Both the position numbers and the translations under genes were made by a program. Source: Flagellimonas ochracea (lineage in GTDB: Bacteria > Bacteroidota > Bacteroidia > Flavobacteriales > Flavobacteriaceae). Taken from it: a stretch of 64,000 bases of DNA. The notes under the pieces are model-generated. The model made no database searches. It was not told the origin of the DNA and saw nothing but the letters and a program-made list of their open reading frames with translations. Below, piece by piece: positions 47,807 through 57,216 of the stretch. The stretch spans positions 558,001-622,000 of the forward strand of contig NZ_JAAABI010000002.1 in the NCBI RefSeq assembly GCF_009903685.1. The letters are read 5' to 3'. How positions within the stretch are numbered: position 1 is the first letter of the stretch; each line of letters begins with the position of its first letter.

Positions 47807-48898
47807 TTAGGAGTTTCTTTCTTGTTGGAATTGCTTTGGGGTTAGGCCAACGTGTTGTTTGAAAATACGATAGAACGACGAGGAAGAGGCAAAACCACTG
47901 GCGATGGCCACCTCTTCCATAGCGTTTGGCCCTCCTTCTTCGCTCAATAGGCGTTTGGATTCCTCCACTCTATGTTGGTTAATCAAATCGTTGTATGTAA
48001 GGTTATGGGTTTTATTGATGTGCTGACTTAAATAGTGCGTGTTGGTCCCTATTTCTTTGGCAAGCTTTTGTAAGGTGAGCAATGGATTCCTAAATAGTTT
48101 CTCTTCATTGAGCAGACAATCCAATTTTTTCTCGATGTAATCTGCTTCTTGAAGTGTCAATCCAGAGCGCTGATACTTATCGGCTTGAACCAGTTTCTTC
48201 GGAGGTTTGAAATACAGGTATGCCAACCCAAAAACATGGGAGGAAAAAATCACTAAAAACAATGCAAATTGCCAAGCACGAAAACTGGGTAGAAATTCCA
48301 ATATGATGGTGGATACGGCAATTGCCATCATGCCAAGCAATAGAAACTTGATGAAGCCCTCACTCACTTTGGAACGAATCCTGTTTTTGTTTCTGTCAAG
48401 GTAAAACCAACTTAGAACCAAATAGGCAAACATGTATGAACGAAACGCCTGGTTAACAAAAACTTCGGCAGTTGGTCGTGCACTTGCTTCGTCGATTAGG
48501 TACTGCTGAAAGTAGGCCACATACCCTAACTTTTCTTCGTAAGGCAAAATGTGGTAGGTTTTTATGGCAAAACCCAAAGCAAGGAGGGCCGGGAACAAGT
48601 GTAAATAATGATGCCATTTTATACGCTTGTTGGTATGGGGTGAAAAGTGTATGAAACCTAAAATCAATGGTCCTATGGCCGCCATTAGGGGAGTGCCAAT
48701 GTAATATAGCACTACGGGCAAATTACTGTTCTTAAAAAAAAGTACCACCTCGTCATATAGGGTAAGCATTTCTATGAAAACGATGACGGCCAATAGGATA
48801 GTGGCGATGGATTTTCTTTTTTCTGAAGCAACTAAATATATGAACAAGAAAAAAGCCTCCCCCAAGGTTAGGATGCAATATAAATAGACCAACTTCAT
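47807..48898 (-). CDS. Membrane-integrated AraC-type regulator
   Basis: The 363-residue product has about seven transmembrane helices (residues 1-230) and a C-terminal AraC helix-turn-helix (about 265-360), including GTNTHYLSQHINKTHN and VAIASGFASSSSFYRIFKQH. The type occurs widely in Flavobacteriaceae and may couple a membrane signal to gene expression directly. Start: ATG at 48898; the codon at 48901 is GTG. The neighbours, a retropepsin-PDZ protein and a BNR-repeat protein, are possible targets (inference). Confidence 0.8.
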   Translation of the reverse strand: MKLVYLYCILTLGEAFFLFIYLVASEKRKSIATILLAVIVFIEMLTLYDEVVLFFKNSNLPVVLYYIGTPLMAAIGPLILGFIHFSPHTNKRIKWHHYLHLFPALLALGFAIKTYHILPYEEKLGYVAYFQQYLIDEASARPTAEVFVNQAFRSYMFAYLVLSWFYLDRNKNRIRSKVSEGFIKFLLLGMMAIAVSTIILEFLPSFRAWQFALFLVIFSSHVFGLAYLYFKPPKKLVQADKYQRSGLTLQEADYIEKKLDCLLNEEKLFRNPLLTLQKLAKEIGTNTHYLSQHINKTHNLTYNDLINQHRVEESKRLLSEEGGPNAMEEVAIASGFASSSSFYRIFKQHVGLTPKQFQQERNS

Positions 48899-48971
48899 CA
48901 CCTAAAATTCATTTTTTATACGGAACTAAAAAGAAAAAGATAGGGGGCTTTGCCCAGGGGTCAAAGATGGA

Positions 48972-51900
48972 TTATTTAGCCTTTCCGACCACAATTTGTG
49001 CTAAACCACTACTCTCAAGCACGTTGTTCACTTTCCGCAAATCCTTTTCCAAAATCCCGTTCAGATGGCCCAAGTGCTGCTCCAATTCTGCTGAAAGTTC
49101 TTGATAAACCTTATGATGACCATTCGTTGGTTTTGCATCGCCGGTCTCTACGCTTCTTCTCAAAGAGGCCAAACGGTTGTTCAATTTGATTGGGAAGTTC
49201 AAGGGATCCTGGCCGGACTGATTTTTAACCTGATACAACTCCTCTTCAATAGCCGAGAGTTTCTCCAAAAATGGTGTAACGGTCCTTTTTATGGCTTTGG
49301 CAGGAATCTTTGTTTTACTCGAATCTATACTTTTCTTGATGCCCCGAATCTGGATGACCGCCTCGTTCGCGGCACTGGTCTTTTCCATAATGTCATTGGC
49401 CAAACGAAACTGCTCATCCAAATCCGCCTTCGTGATGCCTTTTAAGTTGGGATTCATGAGTACTTCAAAAGGATACGTTTTTTCATAATCCCCACTTTTC
49501 ATTTTTACCTTATACGTGCCCAAAGGCGCTTTGGGGCCTCTTGTGGGACGAGCACTCCAAATGATCATTCCCTCAAAATCTGTGGCACCTGCATAACGGA
49601 GATCCCAAGTAAACGTATTGATGCCCTGGGCGGTGGTAGGTTTGGAAGAACCACCTTGCAACCACCAAGGTATGTTCGGGTCTTCCTCGTATTTGGGCTT
49701 GCTCCCTGTAAAGGTGTCAATTAGATTGTTGTTGGCATCCAAAATCTCGAAGGTAATGGTATCGGTTTGTTCTTTTAGATAATATTGAATCGTAGCATCA
49801 CTGATTCCGCGTATGGCATCCGAAGGCTCAAATAGCACAGCGGATTGATTTTTAATCGCATCCTTGTATTGTCGCAAGGGTTGAATGTCATCCAAAATCC
49901 AAAAACCTCGTCCGTGAGAGCCCAAGACCACATCATTGTCCTTGACAACCAAATCACGAATAGGGGTATCTGGCAGATTTAATTGCAGACTTTGCCATTG
50001 CGCACCGTCATCCATGGAAAAGTAAACCCCATGTTCCGTAGCTAAAAATAACAGCCCTTGTCGTACATGATCCTCGCGAATCGCTCTGGCAAAATGTCCG
50101 TCCGCTATGCCGTTGGTGATTTTTGTCCAGGTTTTGCCGTAATCGTGGGTTTTGAAAACATAGGGCTGCCTGTCGTCCACTTGATAGCGGTTGGCCGCTA
50201 CAAACAAGGTCCCGGGACGATGTTTGGATTCGTCAATAATGCTGACTCGAGAGAATTTAGGCAAACCTTCGGGAGTAATATCTTCCCAATTTTTGCCGCC
50301 ATCGCGAGTGATATGAATTTTCCCATCATCTGAACCGGCCCAAATGGTATTGATGTCATGAAAAGAGGGTGCCAGCGCAAAAACGGTCGCATAGATTTCA
50401 GGCCCATTCATGTCCATGGTGATTACGCCACCGGTTTTTCCCAAGGTGGTGGGGTCGGCATAGGTGAGGTCTGGACTTATTTTCTCCCAGGATTGTCCAT
50501 CATCCGTAGTTTTCCACACATGCTGCGAACAGGTATACATTACGTTGGAATCCTGTGGTGCGAACATGATGGGGAAGGTCCATTGCCAGCGCTCAGGCAG
50601 TGCTTCGGCGGGTTCCCCAGAAAAAAATCTAGGGTATACCTGTATGTCCCGTATTTGCCCGTTGCTTCTGTCGTATCGCGTTAACAATGCACCTTGGCTT
50701 CCTGCATAGAAAATATCCAGGTTTTCCGGATGCTGGGTTATCCAACCGCTTTCACCACCCCCTACGGCGTAAAACCAACCGTGATTGGGCCCTCGGGCCT
50801 GCATGTGGTCCCATCCGTCGCTGGGCATGGCCAACGTGCTATTATCTTGTTGTGCTCCCGCTACATGATAGGGCACATCGTTGGTGGCCATCACATGATA
50901 AAATTGTGTGGTGACAAAATCCTGCTCGGTCCAGCTTTTACCGCCGTTGATGGTGACGTTTCCACCACCATCGTTGGCATTGATCATACGGTCCGGGTTG
51001 TTGGGGTCAATCCATAAATCGTGATTGTCACCATGAGGCGTTTGGATGATGGTATCAAAAGTCTTTCCACCATCGGTGGACTTATACATTCTGGTATTAA
51101 GGCCATAAACAGTTTCCTTATCCAAAGGGTCCGCATAGATTCGGGAGTAGTAGAAAGCACGTTGACGTAGTTTGCGTTCATCATTGGTGCGTTCCCAGGT
51201 TTTGCCTGCATCGTCCGAACGGAAAACACCACCTTCATTGGCCTCTACAATGGCCCAAACCCTGTTGGAATCTACAGGAGATACGGTGACACCAATCTTT
51301 CCGATAGGTCCTTCGGGCATTCCTTCATTATTGGTAAGATTTGTCCAGGTATCACCACCATCGACGGATTTCCAGAGTTTGCTTTCGCCACCCCCACCCC
51401 ACATTTTCCAGGCTTTGCGATATACCTGCCAAGTGCTGGCATACAATACATCTGGATTGTTGCGGTCGATGATGAGGTCCACCGCCCCAGCTTTTGGACC
51501 CACGTACAATACTTTTTCCCAAGTATCGCCACCATTGGTGCTTCGGAATACGCCCCGTTCCTCATTATCACCATATGGATGCCCCAACGCAGCTACATAC
51601 ACAATATCCTCATTGGTGGGATGGATTCTGATGCGTGCCACGGCTTGGGTTTCCTCTAACCCTAAATGCTTCCAAGTTTTGCCTGCATCTTCTGATTTAT
51701 ATACGCCATCACCTTGGGTGATGCTGCCCCGAAGCTGCACCTCGCCCATTCCGATGTAGACAATATCCGGATTGGTCTCTGCGACCGCTACGGCACCTAC
51801 GGATGAACTGGTGACCTGGCCATCGGTTACAGGTTTCCATTCGTTGCCGCCGTCCACGGTTTTCCACAAGCCCCCGCCAGTGGCTCCAAAGTAATATTCG

Positions 51901-52082
51901 TTGGGTCGGCTGGGGCTTCCTGCGCAGCCCAAGGAACGGCCGCCACGCTGTGGCCCGATGTTCCGCCACTCTAAACCTTGATAAAAGTCTTCTGGAATAG
52001 ATGCCTCTTTATTTTGAGCAAAGAGATTAGAACTGATTGATAATAAGGAAAACAGCAGTAAAAAAGTGTAGTTTTTTTTCAT
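48972..52082 (-). CDS. Large exported BNR/sortilin-like repeat protein
   Basis: The 1036-residue product has a signal peptide (NLFAQ) and at least eight Asp-box motifs of the S-x-D-x-G-x-T-W type (SEDAGKTW, STNGGDTW, SVDGGDTW, SDDAGKTW, STDGGKTF, TTDDGQSW, TRDGGKNW, THDYGKTW), which mark VPS10/sortilin-like ten-bladed beta propellers. A helical C-terminal region and a beta domain follow. Related proteins are labelled glycosyl hydrolase without known activity. It may bind or process a polysaccharide or peptide in the periplasm; none is shown. Confidence 0.8.
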   Translation of the reverse strand: MKKNYTFLLLFSLLSISSNLFAQNKEASIPEDFYQGLEWRNIGPQRGGRSLGCAGSPSRPNEYYFGATGGGLWKTVDGGNEWKPVTDGQVTSSSVGAVAVAETNPDIVYIGMGEVQLRGSITQGDGVYKSEDAGKTWKHLGLEETQAVARIRIHPTNEDIVYVAALGHPYGDNEERGVFRSTNGGDTWEKVLYVGPKAGAVDLIIDRNNPDVLYASTWQVYRKAWKMWGGGGESKLWKSVDGGDTWTNLTNNEGMPEGPIGKIGVTVSPVDSNRVWAIVEANEGGVFRSDDAGKTWERTNDERKLRQRAFYYSRIYADPLDKETVYGLNTRMYKSTDGGKTFDTIIQTPHGDNHDLWIDPNNPDRMINANDGGGNVTINGGKSWTEQDFVTTQFYHVMATNDVPYHVAGAQQDNSTLAMPSDGWDHMQARGPNHGWFYAVGGGESGWITQHPENLDIFYAGSQGALLTRYDRSNGQIRDIQVYPRFFSGEPAEALPERWQWTFPIMFAPQDSNVMYTCSQHVWKTTDDGQSWEKISPDLTYADPTTLGKTGGVITMDMNGPEIYATVFALAPSFHDINTIWAGSDDGKIHITRDGGKNWEDITPEGLPKFSRVSIIDESKHRPGTLFVAANRYQVDDRQPYVFKTHDYGKTWTKITNGIADGHFARAIREDHVRQGLLFLATEHGVYFSMDDGAQWQSLQLNLPDTPIRDLVVKDNDVVLGSHGRGFWILDDIQPLRQYKDAIKNQSAVLFEPSDAIRGISDATIQYYLKEQTDTITFEILDANNNLIDTFTGSKPKYEEDPNIPWWLQGGSSKPTTAQGINTFTWDLRYAGATDFEGMIIWSARPTRGPKAPLGTYKVKMKSGDYEKTYPFEVLMNPNLKGITKADLDEQFRLANDIMEKTSAANEAVIQIRGIKKSIDSSKTKIPAKAIKRTVTPFLEKLSAIEEELYQVKNQSGQDPLNFPIKLNNRLASLRRSVETGDAKPTNGHHKVYQELSAELEQHLGHLNGILEKDLRKVNNVLESSGLAQIVVGKAK

Positions 52083-52258
52083 TTCGAAGTAATGATTGGT
52101 TTCGTCTTCAAGTAAGCATCTATGAAATAGATGGCGTTTTAAAGATACCGAAATGTGAGCAGTATTCCGAAACTAAATATAGCACCTCCTAGTATAAGCT
52201 TACTGGAAATTATAGGTTTGGTTACGGATGGTTTTGACCCATTTTTTGGAAAATCGGT

Positions 52259-52735
52259 TTAATCAAGATAAAGTTTCTTCCCTTTTCCTAATTCAATTCC
52301 GTTGGCAACAAACTTCACTTCTTTTTTTGATTTCGGAATCTGAGCAATCAAAAAGGGTGCTAATGCCTCGCCATCATTTTCTTGGTTGGCATTGATAAGA
52401 TTATATGCAATCACCAGCGTTTTGCTGTTTTCCTTTACGCCCACAAGCTCAATGGTGTCCCAACCCTGATTACCGATATCGGATTGAAAAATTTCTACAA
52501 GCATATTCTTTTTGAACAAGTTTTTGTCGGTAAGATTATATTTTTCTACGAAAGCGCTGGGTAAATAGTCCTTGTTGAAAAACTTGTTGTAGCAGACGAT
52601 TTGCAAGTCCGTAATGGGAGAATCTGTTCCTTTTGCGATTAGGGTGAATCCAACATCTTGATATGTATCTTCTTGGGCATGGCTATAGTTGCATACCATA
52701 AGTCCAAAGACCAACGCTATTGGCGTAATTTTCAT
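52259..52735 (-). CDS. Exported orphan protein
   Basis: The 158-residue product has a signal peptide (NYSHAQ) and no recognised domain. It lies 28 bases after the next orphan membrane protein on the same strand, in a part of the window with short unrelated genes. Confidence 0.5.
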   Translation of the reverse strand: MKITPIALVFGLMVCNYSHAQEDTYQDVGFTLIAKGTDSPITDLQIVCYNKFFNKDYLPSAFVEKYNLTDKNLFKKNMLVEIFQSDIGNQGWDTIELVGVKENSKTLVIAYNLINANQENDGEALAPFLIAQIPKSKKEVKFVANGIELGKGKKLYLD

Positions 52736-52763
52736 TTTATGTGCTATTTAGTTGTGACAAAAA

Positions 52764-53318
52764 TTACCATAAAGATAGCCAATGTGGCAGCATGTTTTTT
52801 TTATCTTTTATTAACCAAAATGGAAAAGGAATACATCCAATTACCAAAGCCATGATAGATTGAATAACACCGTCCTTCCACGAATAATTATTTGTTTCGT
52901 AGTTGTCCGACCATGAAAAGTAGTACTCGTTCCATTCACCCCGCCAAACGGAAATTGCATACTTCCTTGTCCAATCTATATTTTCAAACTTTTCCTTGTC
53001 TACATTATTATCTGCTGGTGGTTTCCTTAAATAATGAATTCTTCCCGAACTTTTTATTAAAGAGTCTACTTTTTGTGTCAGGTCAATGGAATCTTGATCA
53101 TAATAGATTTGCTGCCAAGTATAATATTCTCGGTTATTAGGAAGCCTTTTATTATCTGATTTAAAGGATTTTACGAACTCAACGGAAGGCTTTATATCAT
53201 TTTCGACAAATTCCTTATCACGTTTTATCTGATTTGGTGTCTCGAATAACATGAGTATCGCCACGAAAAGCCAAAGTCCAAACCACAGGGAAGTCAATAT
53301 TTTGAGAAATATTTTCAA
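52764..53318 (-). CDS. Orphan membrane protein with TTG start
   Basis: The 184-residue product has one N-terminal and one C-terminal transmembrane helix (about 6-25 and 153-170) around a 125-residue loop with several Trp/Tyr. No family recognised. Start is TTG at 53318: an in-frame TAA lies 27-36 bases upstream and the nearest ATG would remove the first helix. The end of the attC-like repeat at 53346 is 28 bases upstream, so this gene directly follows it. Confidence 0.5.
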   Translation of the reverse strand: MKIFLKILTSLWFGLWLFVAILMLFETPNQIKRDKEFVENDIKPSVEFVKSFKSDNKRLPNNREYYTWQQIYYDQDSIDLTQKVDSLIKSSGRIHYLRKPPADNNVDKEKFENIDWTRKYAISVWRGEWNEYYFSWSDNYETNNYSWKDGVIQSIMALVIGCIPFPFWLIKDKKNMLPHWLSLW

Positions 53319-53345
53319 AGGAGAATAGAAATATTTTTAATTGCA

Positions 53346-53480
53346 CATAACGGTCTCGGCTATGATTTCGTTGCGGACATTTCCGAAGGAAATTGTCCGT
53401 ATGAAATCCGGCCGAATTGAAAGTAAGAAAAGTTCTTTTGGTGAACCAACTGAGCAATGAATTATAGCCTTTGTTAGCAT
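53346..53480 (-). repeat. attC-like imperfect inverted repeat
   Basis: Outer TAAC (53348-53351) and GTTA (53473-53476) flank complementary arms: GGCTAT (53358-53363) with ATAGCC (53464-53469), and TTGC (53371-53374) with GCAA (53454-53457). The middle holds a near-perfect hairpin, CGGACATTTCC with GGAAATTGTCCG (53374-53399). Folded size, paired arms and CTAAC/GTTA ends resemble integron attC sites, but the 7-bp core consensus is only partly met and no integrase was seen. It may equally be a general flavobacterial intergenic repeat. Confidence 0.45.
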
Positions 53481-53970
53481 ACATATTTTAGAGTCGTTCG
53501 AATATTTGACCATTCTCAAATTCTAAAATCCTCTCATTTAATTTTTTTATTCCGATAAAGTTTTCAAGAGTATCATTTCTAAGAATTAGACCATACCCTT
53601 GATTATAATATTTAACGGAGGCTTGAAATTCAAGAATATGCATGGAAAGTTTCGTATCATTATTTGACCATTCGGACGCAGCGCCAGAAATTTCGAGCTG
53701 ATTTAATAATCCGCCTGTGTGAATACTTCTCCAGTTACGAATCTCCAATTTATCTACCCCTGGGAAATGAAATTCTTGTCCAGAGTTTGAACTTTGCTTT
53801 GCGTTTTTCCAATCTCCTTCGATTTTTGTGGCTATGGAAATTATGGAATCAACTTCTTCTTTGGAATCAACCTCGTGATATTTACCGGCCTTTTTTTGAA
53901 TTGAACAGCTAGCGAATGCTATGATAATAGAAAAAAGAATATAAATTAAACTTTTCATATGTATGCTAAC
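53473..53970. repeat. Perfect 14-bp inverted repeats bounding a lipoprotein gene
   Basis: GTTAGCATACATAT (53473-53486) and ATATGTATGCTAAC (53957-53970) are exact reverse complements that enclose the lipoprotein gene with only one or two bases to spare, the second copy even including the ATG. Outer ends are GTTAG/CTAAC. This is the arrangement expected for a gene cassette between two recombination sites. Confidence 0.7.
53488..53958 (-). CDS. Small lipoprotein in a cassette-like unit
   Basis: The 156-residue product has a lipobox ending FASC (Cys19) and a short mature chain without recognised domain, ending ENGQIFERL. It is bounded by 14-bp inverted repeats and followed by the attC-like repeat, which suggests that it moves as a unit (inference). 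Start: ATG at 53958, inside the inverted repeat copy. I cannot assign a function. Confidence 0.6.
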   Translation of the reverse strand: MKSLIYILFSIIIAFASCSIQKKAGKYHEVDSKEEVDSIISIATKIEGDWKNAKQSSNSGQEFHFPGVDKLEIRNWRSIHTGGLLNQLEISGAASEWSNNDTKLSMHILEFQASVKYYNQGYGLILRNDTLENFIGIKKLNERILEFENGQIFERL

Positions 53971-54052
53971 TAGATTATATAAGCATAAAAGTTCCCCATA
54001 TACCCCAAATATAGGAGAATAACCCCAAGTTTATATGATTTGTGCTAACCGT

Positions 54053-54315
54053 TTACAAACGATACTGTAGTCGAATACCCCCATAGTAGTTGCGAGCATT
54101 ACCTGGATAAAAGTAGCGGGGCTCACTGCCGCCAAAGCCCACCGCATTGATCAACACGAATTGCGCAAAACGGGTGTTAAAGATATTGTTGACGCCCACA
54201 TTTAAACCCAAAGAAAAGCGCTTCGCCATGGGGTTCGGTAGCTCAACCGGGCATTGAACACGTTAAAGGCTTCGCTGTGCAGGGTATTGGCATCGGTAAA
54301 GGGGATATTAGATCA
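54053..54315 (-). pseudogene. 3' remnant of a TonB-dependent receptor gene
   Basis: The sequence is a diverged copy of the last about 260 bp of the receptor gene at 57941-60019. In the first 150 aligned bases I count 23 differences, and the stop codon and the last residues GIRLQYRL are preserved. A single-base deletion near 54233 breaks the frame, and similarity ends at about 54315. Similarity also reaches about 60 bases past the stop (TATATTTG box in both). It is therefore a truncated and decaying duplicate. The nitroreductase gene begins its 3' end 44 bases further on. Confidence 0.88.
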
Positions 54316-54358
54316 TCCAAAGGGGGATATAGAAACCCATTGACCTTGCCTTGTCTCT

Positions 54359-54991
54359 TTAAGCTGTTTCAAACAGTTCTTCGGCTGATTTTCGAACTTT
54401 TTTTCTTTTTTGGGTTACATCTTTAGTCGATCTAAATCCCACTGGTGCAATTACTGAGACATTGAGTCCTAGTTCATCCAGGCCCAGAATACGATTGTAT
54501 ACCTGTTTATCAAATCCCTCCATGGGACAGGCATCAATCTCCCTATCTGCACATGCAATAATGAGATTGTTCAGTGCTAAATAGGTCTGTTTTTCTGACC
54601 AGCTTTTTCGCTCTTCCAGAGTCTTGTTCGCAATATTGGATTTAATGAACTCTCCATACTGTTTTAAGCCTTTAATATCTGTGGTCTTTTGGGTATTGAT
54701 AATCAATTGGATATAGTTGTCCACATGTTGATTGAAGTTATCTGTATAGTTGCAGAAAATAAAAAGATGTGAAGCATCCGTAATCTGGGATTGATTCCAC
54801 GAAGCTTTACGAAGCTCTTCTCGGATTTCGGGATTTTCGATGATCAGCACCTTGTACATCTGCAGTCCATAAGAGGAAACCGACAAACGAATGGCCTCTT
54901 TTAGAAAATTGAGATCTTCATCTGACACCTTTCTTGTGTTGTCAAAGATTTTTGTGGCATACCGCCAATTGAGTTTGTCCAATAGATTCAT
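54359..54991 (-). CDS. Nitroreductase-family NAD(P)H oxidoreductase
   Basis: The 210-residue product has the NfsB-like fold: NWRYATKIFD (FMN phosphate contact, about 8-17), SYGLQMYKVLIIENPEIREELR (about 40-61 in part), and later IACADREIDACPMEGFD and GFRSTKD. These FMN enzymes reduce nitroaromatics and quinones. It is the last gene of the operon at 57801, six bases after the GNAT gene, and directly precedes the TonB remnant. A detoxification role is an inference. Confidence 0.85.
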   Translation of the reverse strand: MNLLDKLNWRYATKIFDNTRKVSDEDLNFLKEAIRLSVSSYGLQMYKVLIIENPEIREELRKASWNQSQITDASHLFIFCNYTDNFNQHVDNYIQLIINTQKTTDIKGLKQYGEFIKSNIANKTLEERKSWSEKQTYLALNNLIIACADREIDACPMEGFDKQVYNRILGLDELGLNVSVIAPVGFRSTKDVTQKRKKVRKSAEELFETA

Positions 54992-54996
54992 ATTTT

Positions 54997-55722
54997 TTAG
55001 TTTTCGTGTTTAATAAAAGTTTTGATAGTAAAATCTTCCTGAAAGCCAGCTTTAAGGTATAGTCTTTTACCCATTTTGGAAGCTTGCAGGATGGCATGTT
55101 TAGCGCCTTTAGCGCTGGCGATATTTAACATGTGAACCAACAATTCCTGTGCATAGCCTTTTCTACGCTGTGATGGAATTATCCCCATAGAGTGGATGCC
55201 GGCGATCTGATACTTATCTATAAAGAGCATCGCAGTGCCCACTGGGACCTTATTATCCCTGCCTATGAAGTATTCTATATTCCTCATGGTTTTCTTCACT
55301 GTATCTGCACTTATTCTATAGCCAAAAGCTTCCTGAAATAGTTGTGACCAGATTTTAGCCATTTGCTCGTCAGTTACCTTCTGAATCACTATGCGTTCCA
55401 TGTGTGCAGTCGTATCTTGTAGCTTAATTGACATGGCCACTTGTGTTAATTCCTCATCAAAGCCATAAGTCTTAAGTACCAATTCTTGCTTTGAAAGGTC
55501 ATTGCCCCAAACGGGAAGCGCTAGTTTATTTATGTAACTATTTGGTATGTCAGCTAGAACCTGCCTATCCAGGGGGTTGTTAACCCAGAGTTTGTTTGGC
55601 CAATCGCCACTTTCTGCAATACTCAAGCAGTAACCCTTTTCTTCAATGTATTGTCCGGCCAATCGACCTCCGATTTTCCAGAGGTTGGTCAGATTGTTTA
55701 TGTTTGCTCCGATTAAATCCAT
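54997..55722 (-). CDS. GNAT-family acetyltransferase
   Basis: The 241-residue product has an N-terminal partial GNAT-like half and a complete C-terminal GNAT domain, including the acetyl-CoA loop IPSQRRKGYAQELL (about 182-195), followed by the LYLKAGF motif. The substrate is unknown. Its ATG (55722) is one base from the preceding gene's TAA end, so it is translationally adjacent to the DMT gene. Confidence 0.8.
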   Translation of the reverse strand: MDLIGANINNLTNLWKIGGRLAGQYIEEKGYCLSIAESGDWPNKLWVNNPLDRQVLADIPNSYINKLALPVWGNDLSKQELVLKTYGFDEELTQVAMSIKLQDTTAHMERIVIQKVTDEQMAKIWSQLFQEAFGYRISADTVKKTMRNIEYFIGRDNKVPVGTAMLFIDKYQIAGIHSMGIIPSQRRKGYAQELLVHMLNIASAKGAKHAILQASKMGKRLYLKAGFQEDFTIKTFIKHEN

Positions 55723-55723
55723 T

Positions 55724-56170
55724 TTATGATTTGATTAGAATTGCCCCGGAAATCATCACGATTAACCCTACTATTTTCTTCATGGTGATTGGCTCAAGAG
55801 GCATGTCGAACCATCCGAAATGTCCAACTATTGTAGCGAAAATGAGTTGCCCCGCCAGACCGAAGGTCACTGCTTTGGAAATGCCCAATCTTGGAATGAT
55901 GTAGTAGAAAAGCGTTACTGCAATAAAGCTCAATAGGCCTCCAGTCACCCACATATATAAAGGAATCTCCTTGAGTTGGCGCATGCTTGGAAACTGTCGT
56001 ACAGTGATTGATACAGCAATCAGTGTGAAGCTAGCTCCCAAGGTTAATGCTGTGGAAGTGGCCAGTAGCGAATTGTTTAGCAGGATGCCCAGACGGGCGT
56101 TTATTACACCCTGAATTACCACCATAATTCCAACCGAAAAGGAAAGAAGAAGCAATGTTGGATTGTTCAT
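55724..56170 (-). CDS. DMT-superfamily (DUF606/YdcZ-like) membrane protein
   Basis: The 148-residue product has about five hydrophobic helices: VGIMVVIQGVINARLG, TALTLGASFTLIAVSI, GGLLSFIAVTLFYYIIPRLG (in part), AVTFGLAGQLIFATIVGHFG and IVGLIVMISGAILI. Half-size DMT/DUF606 proteins usually pair up to export small molecules. Start: ATG at 56170, which lies seven bases after the cyclase-family gene ends. Confidence 0.75.
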   Translation of the reverse strand: MNNPTLLLLSFSVGIMVVIQGVINARLGILLNNSLLATSTALTLGASFTLIAVSITVRQFPSMRQLKEIPLYMWVTGGLLSFIAVTLFYYIIPRLGISKAVTFGLAGQLIFATIVGHFGWFDMPLEPITMKKIVGLIVMISGAILIKS

Positions 56171-56177
56171 CTTCAAT

Positions 56178-57155
56178 TTATTTAGAGTTAATCGGGATTG
56201 CCAAAGGCCGCATGGGTGAGCCACTTGCACCTTTAAGTTTCAGGGAAGCTGCAATGAAGGCGAATTCATATACATTGTCATCAGACAGTTCTTCTAAGTT
56301 CATTTGTTCGATGAACATCACACCCTTTTCGGCCAGCAAGTATGTGTGCACAGGAACCCAATTATCTTTTCGTTCGGGAGGGAATGCTTCAAAACTGAGA
56401 TTGTCCGCACCTAAAAGCATAATGCCATGGTCTTCAACCAACCACTTTACCGCATCAAGGCTGATACCGGGATAGTTGTCGAGATAGTGATCGGCATGCT
56501 GATAAAACTCGGCTTGACCTGTACGGATAACGACAATATCACCCGGCTCCAGCCTTGTTCGCTGTTTTTTAAGTGCATCCTTAAGATCATTGGAGGTAAT
56601 CCGATAGTTATTTGGGAGCCTCCCTTTGGAAGCTTTAACATCAATCATTACTCCACGCGCAATGATAGGAGGGATGGTCTCTGCGCCTGTCTTTTTCCAG
56701 CCTTTGTCTCCCAGGTGTTCTTCGGGAGTGAAGCCGTTCCAGATTTTTCCATCCAACCCAAAGTGATTTAGGGCATCAATGTGGGTGCCCATATGTGTGT
56801 ACATGGAAATGGCATCTCCAGTGTAGCTCACCTTACTATTCATGGTTTTACCCAGTCCATTTGGGTTGTCCACAATAGTTCCGTGAGGGGTATGTGTAAG
56901 CCAGTATTGGTACCCTGGATCGCCCAATGCACTAAAGCTTGGCATACCTACAAAATATGTCATACTTAAGTCATAGATCTTCCCAGATTTTATTTGGGAT
57001 AATACGTTGAGGCGAGATACATCGGACATTAGGTTAAGCGTACCGATTTCATCATTAAATCCCCATGGGCTCTTACCCGCTGTTTCTTTTCGTTGAGCAA
57101 AGGTAACCAACTGGGAAGCAAGCACTATTGCTAATAAAAAATGTGTTCTTTTCAT
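56178..57155 (-). CDS. Exported cyclase-family metal-dependent hydrolase
   Basis: The 325-residue product has a signal peptide (TFAQ) and the cyclase/kynurenine-formamidase-like fold. The zinc motif is seen as HMGTHIDALNHFG (about 121-133), followed by GVMIDV and the GDIVVIRTGQ strand. Family members hydrolyse amide or lactam bonds. Export to the periplasm is unusual for a formamidase, so substrate is open. Start: ATG at 57155, 61 bases after the Crp-type gene. A DMT exporter follows. Confidence 0.8.
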   Translation of the reverse strand: MKRTHFLLAIVLASQLVTFAQRKETAGKSPWGFNDEIGTLNLMSDVSRLNVLSQIKSGKIYDLSMTYFVGMPSFSALGDPGYQYWLTHTPHGTIVDNPNGLGKTMNSKVSYTGDAISMYTHMGTHIDALNHFGLDGKIWNGFTPEEHLGDKGWKKTGAETIPPIIARGVMIDVKASKGRLPNNYRITSNDLKDALKKQRTRLEPGDIVVIRTGQAEFYQHADHYLDNYPGISLDAVKWLVEDHGIMLLGADNLSFEAFPPERKDNWVPVHTYLLAEKGVMFIEQMNLEELSDDNVYEFAFIAASLKLKGASGSPMRPLAIPINSK

Positions 57156-57216
57156 GATTTGAATAATTTGTTTTTGCAAATTTTCTAACCAAGAAGACCA
57201 AATCAATTAAGGTATC

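Noticed and set aside
51172-51759. 195-codon open frame opposite the BNR-repeat gene
   Set aside because: Pro/Ser-rich mirror of the repeats SxDxGxTW on the other strand; not coding.
53346-53480. Full integron call
   Set aside because: No integrase, no attI, and the terminal 7-mers match the attC core consensus only in part. I report it as attC-like rather than as an integron.
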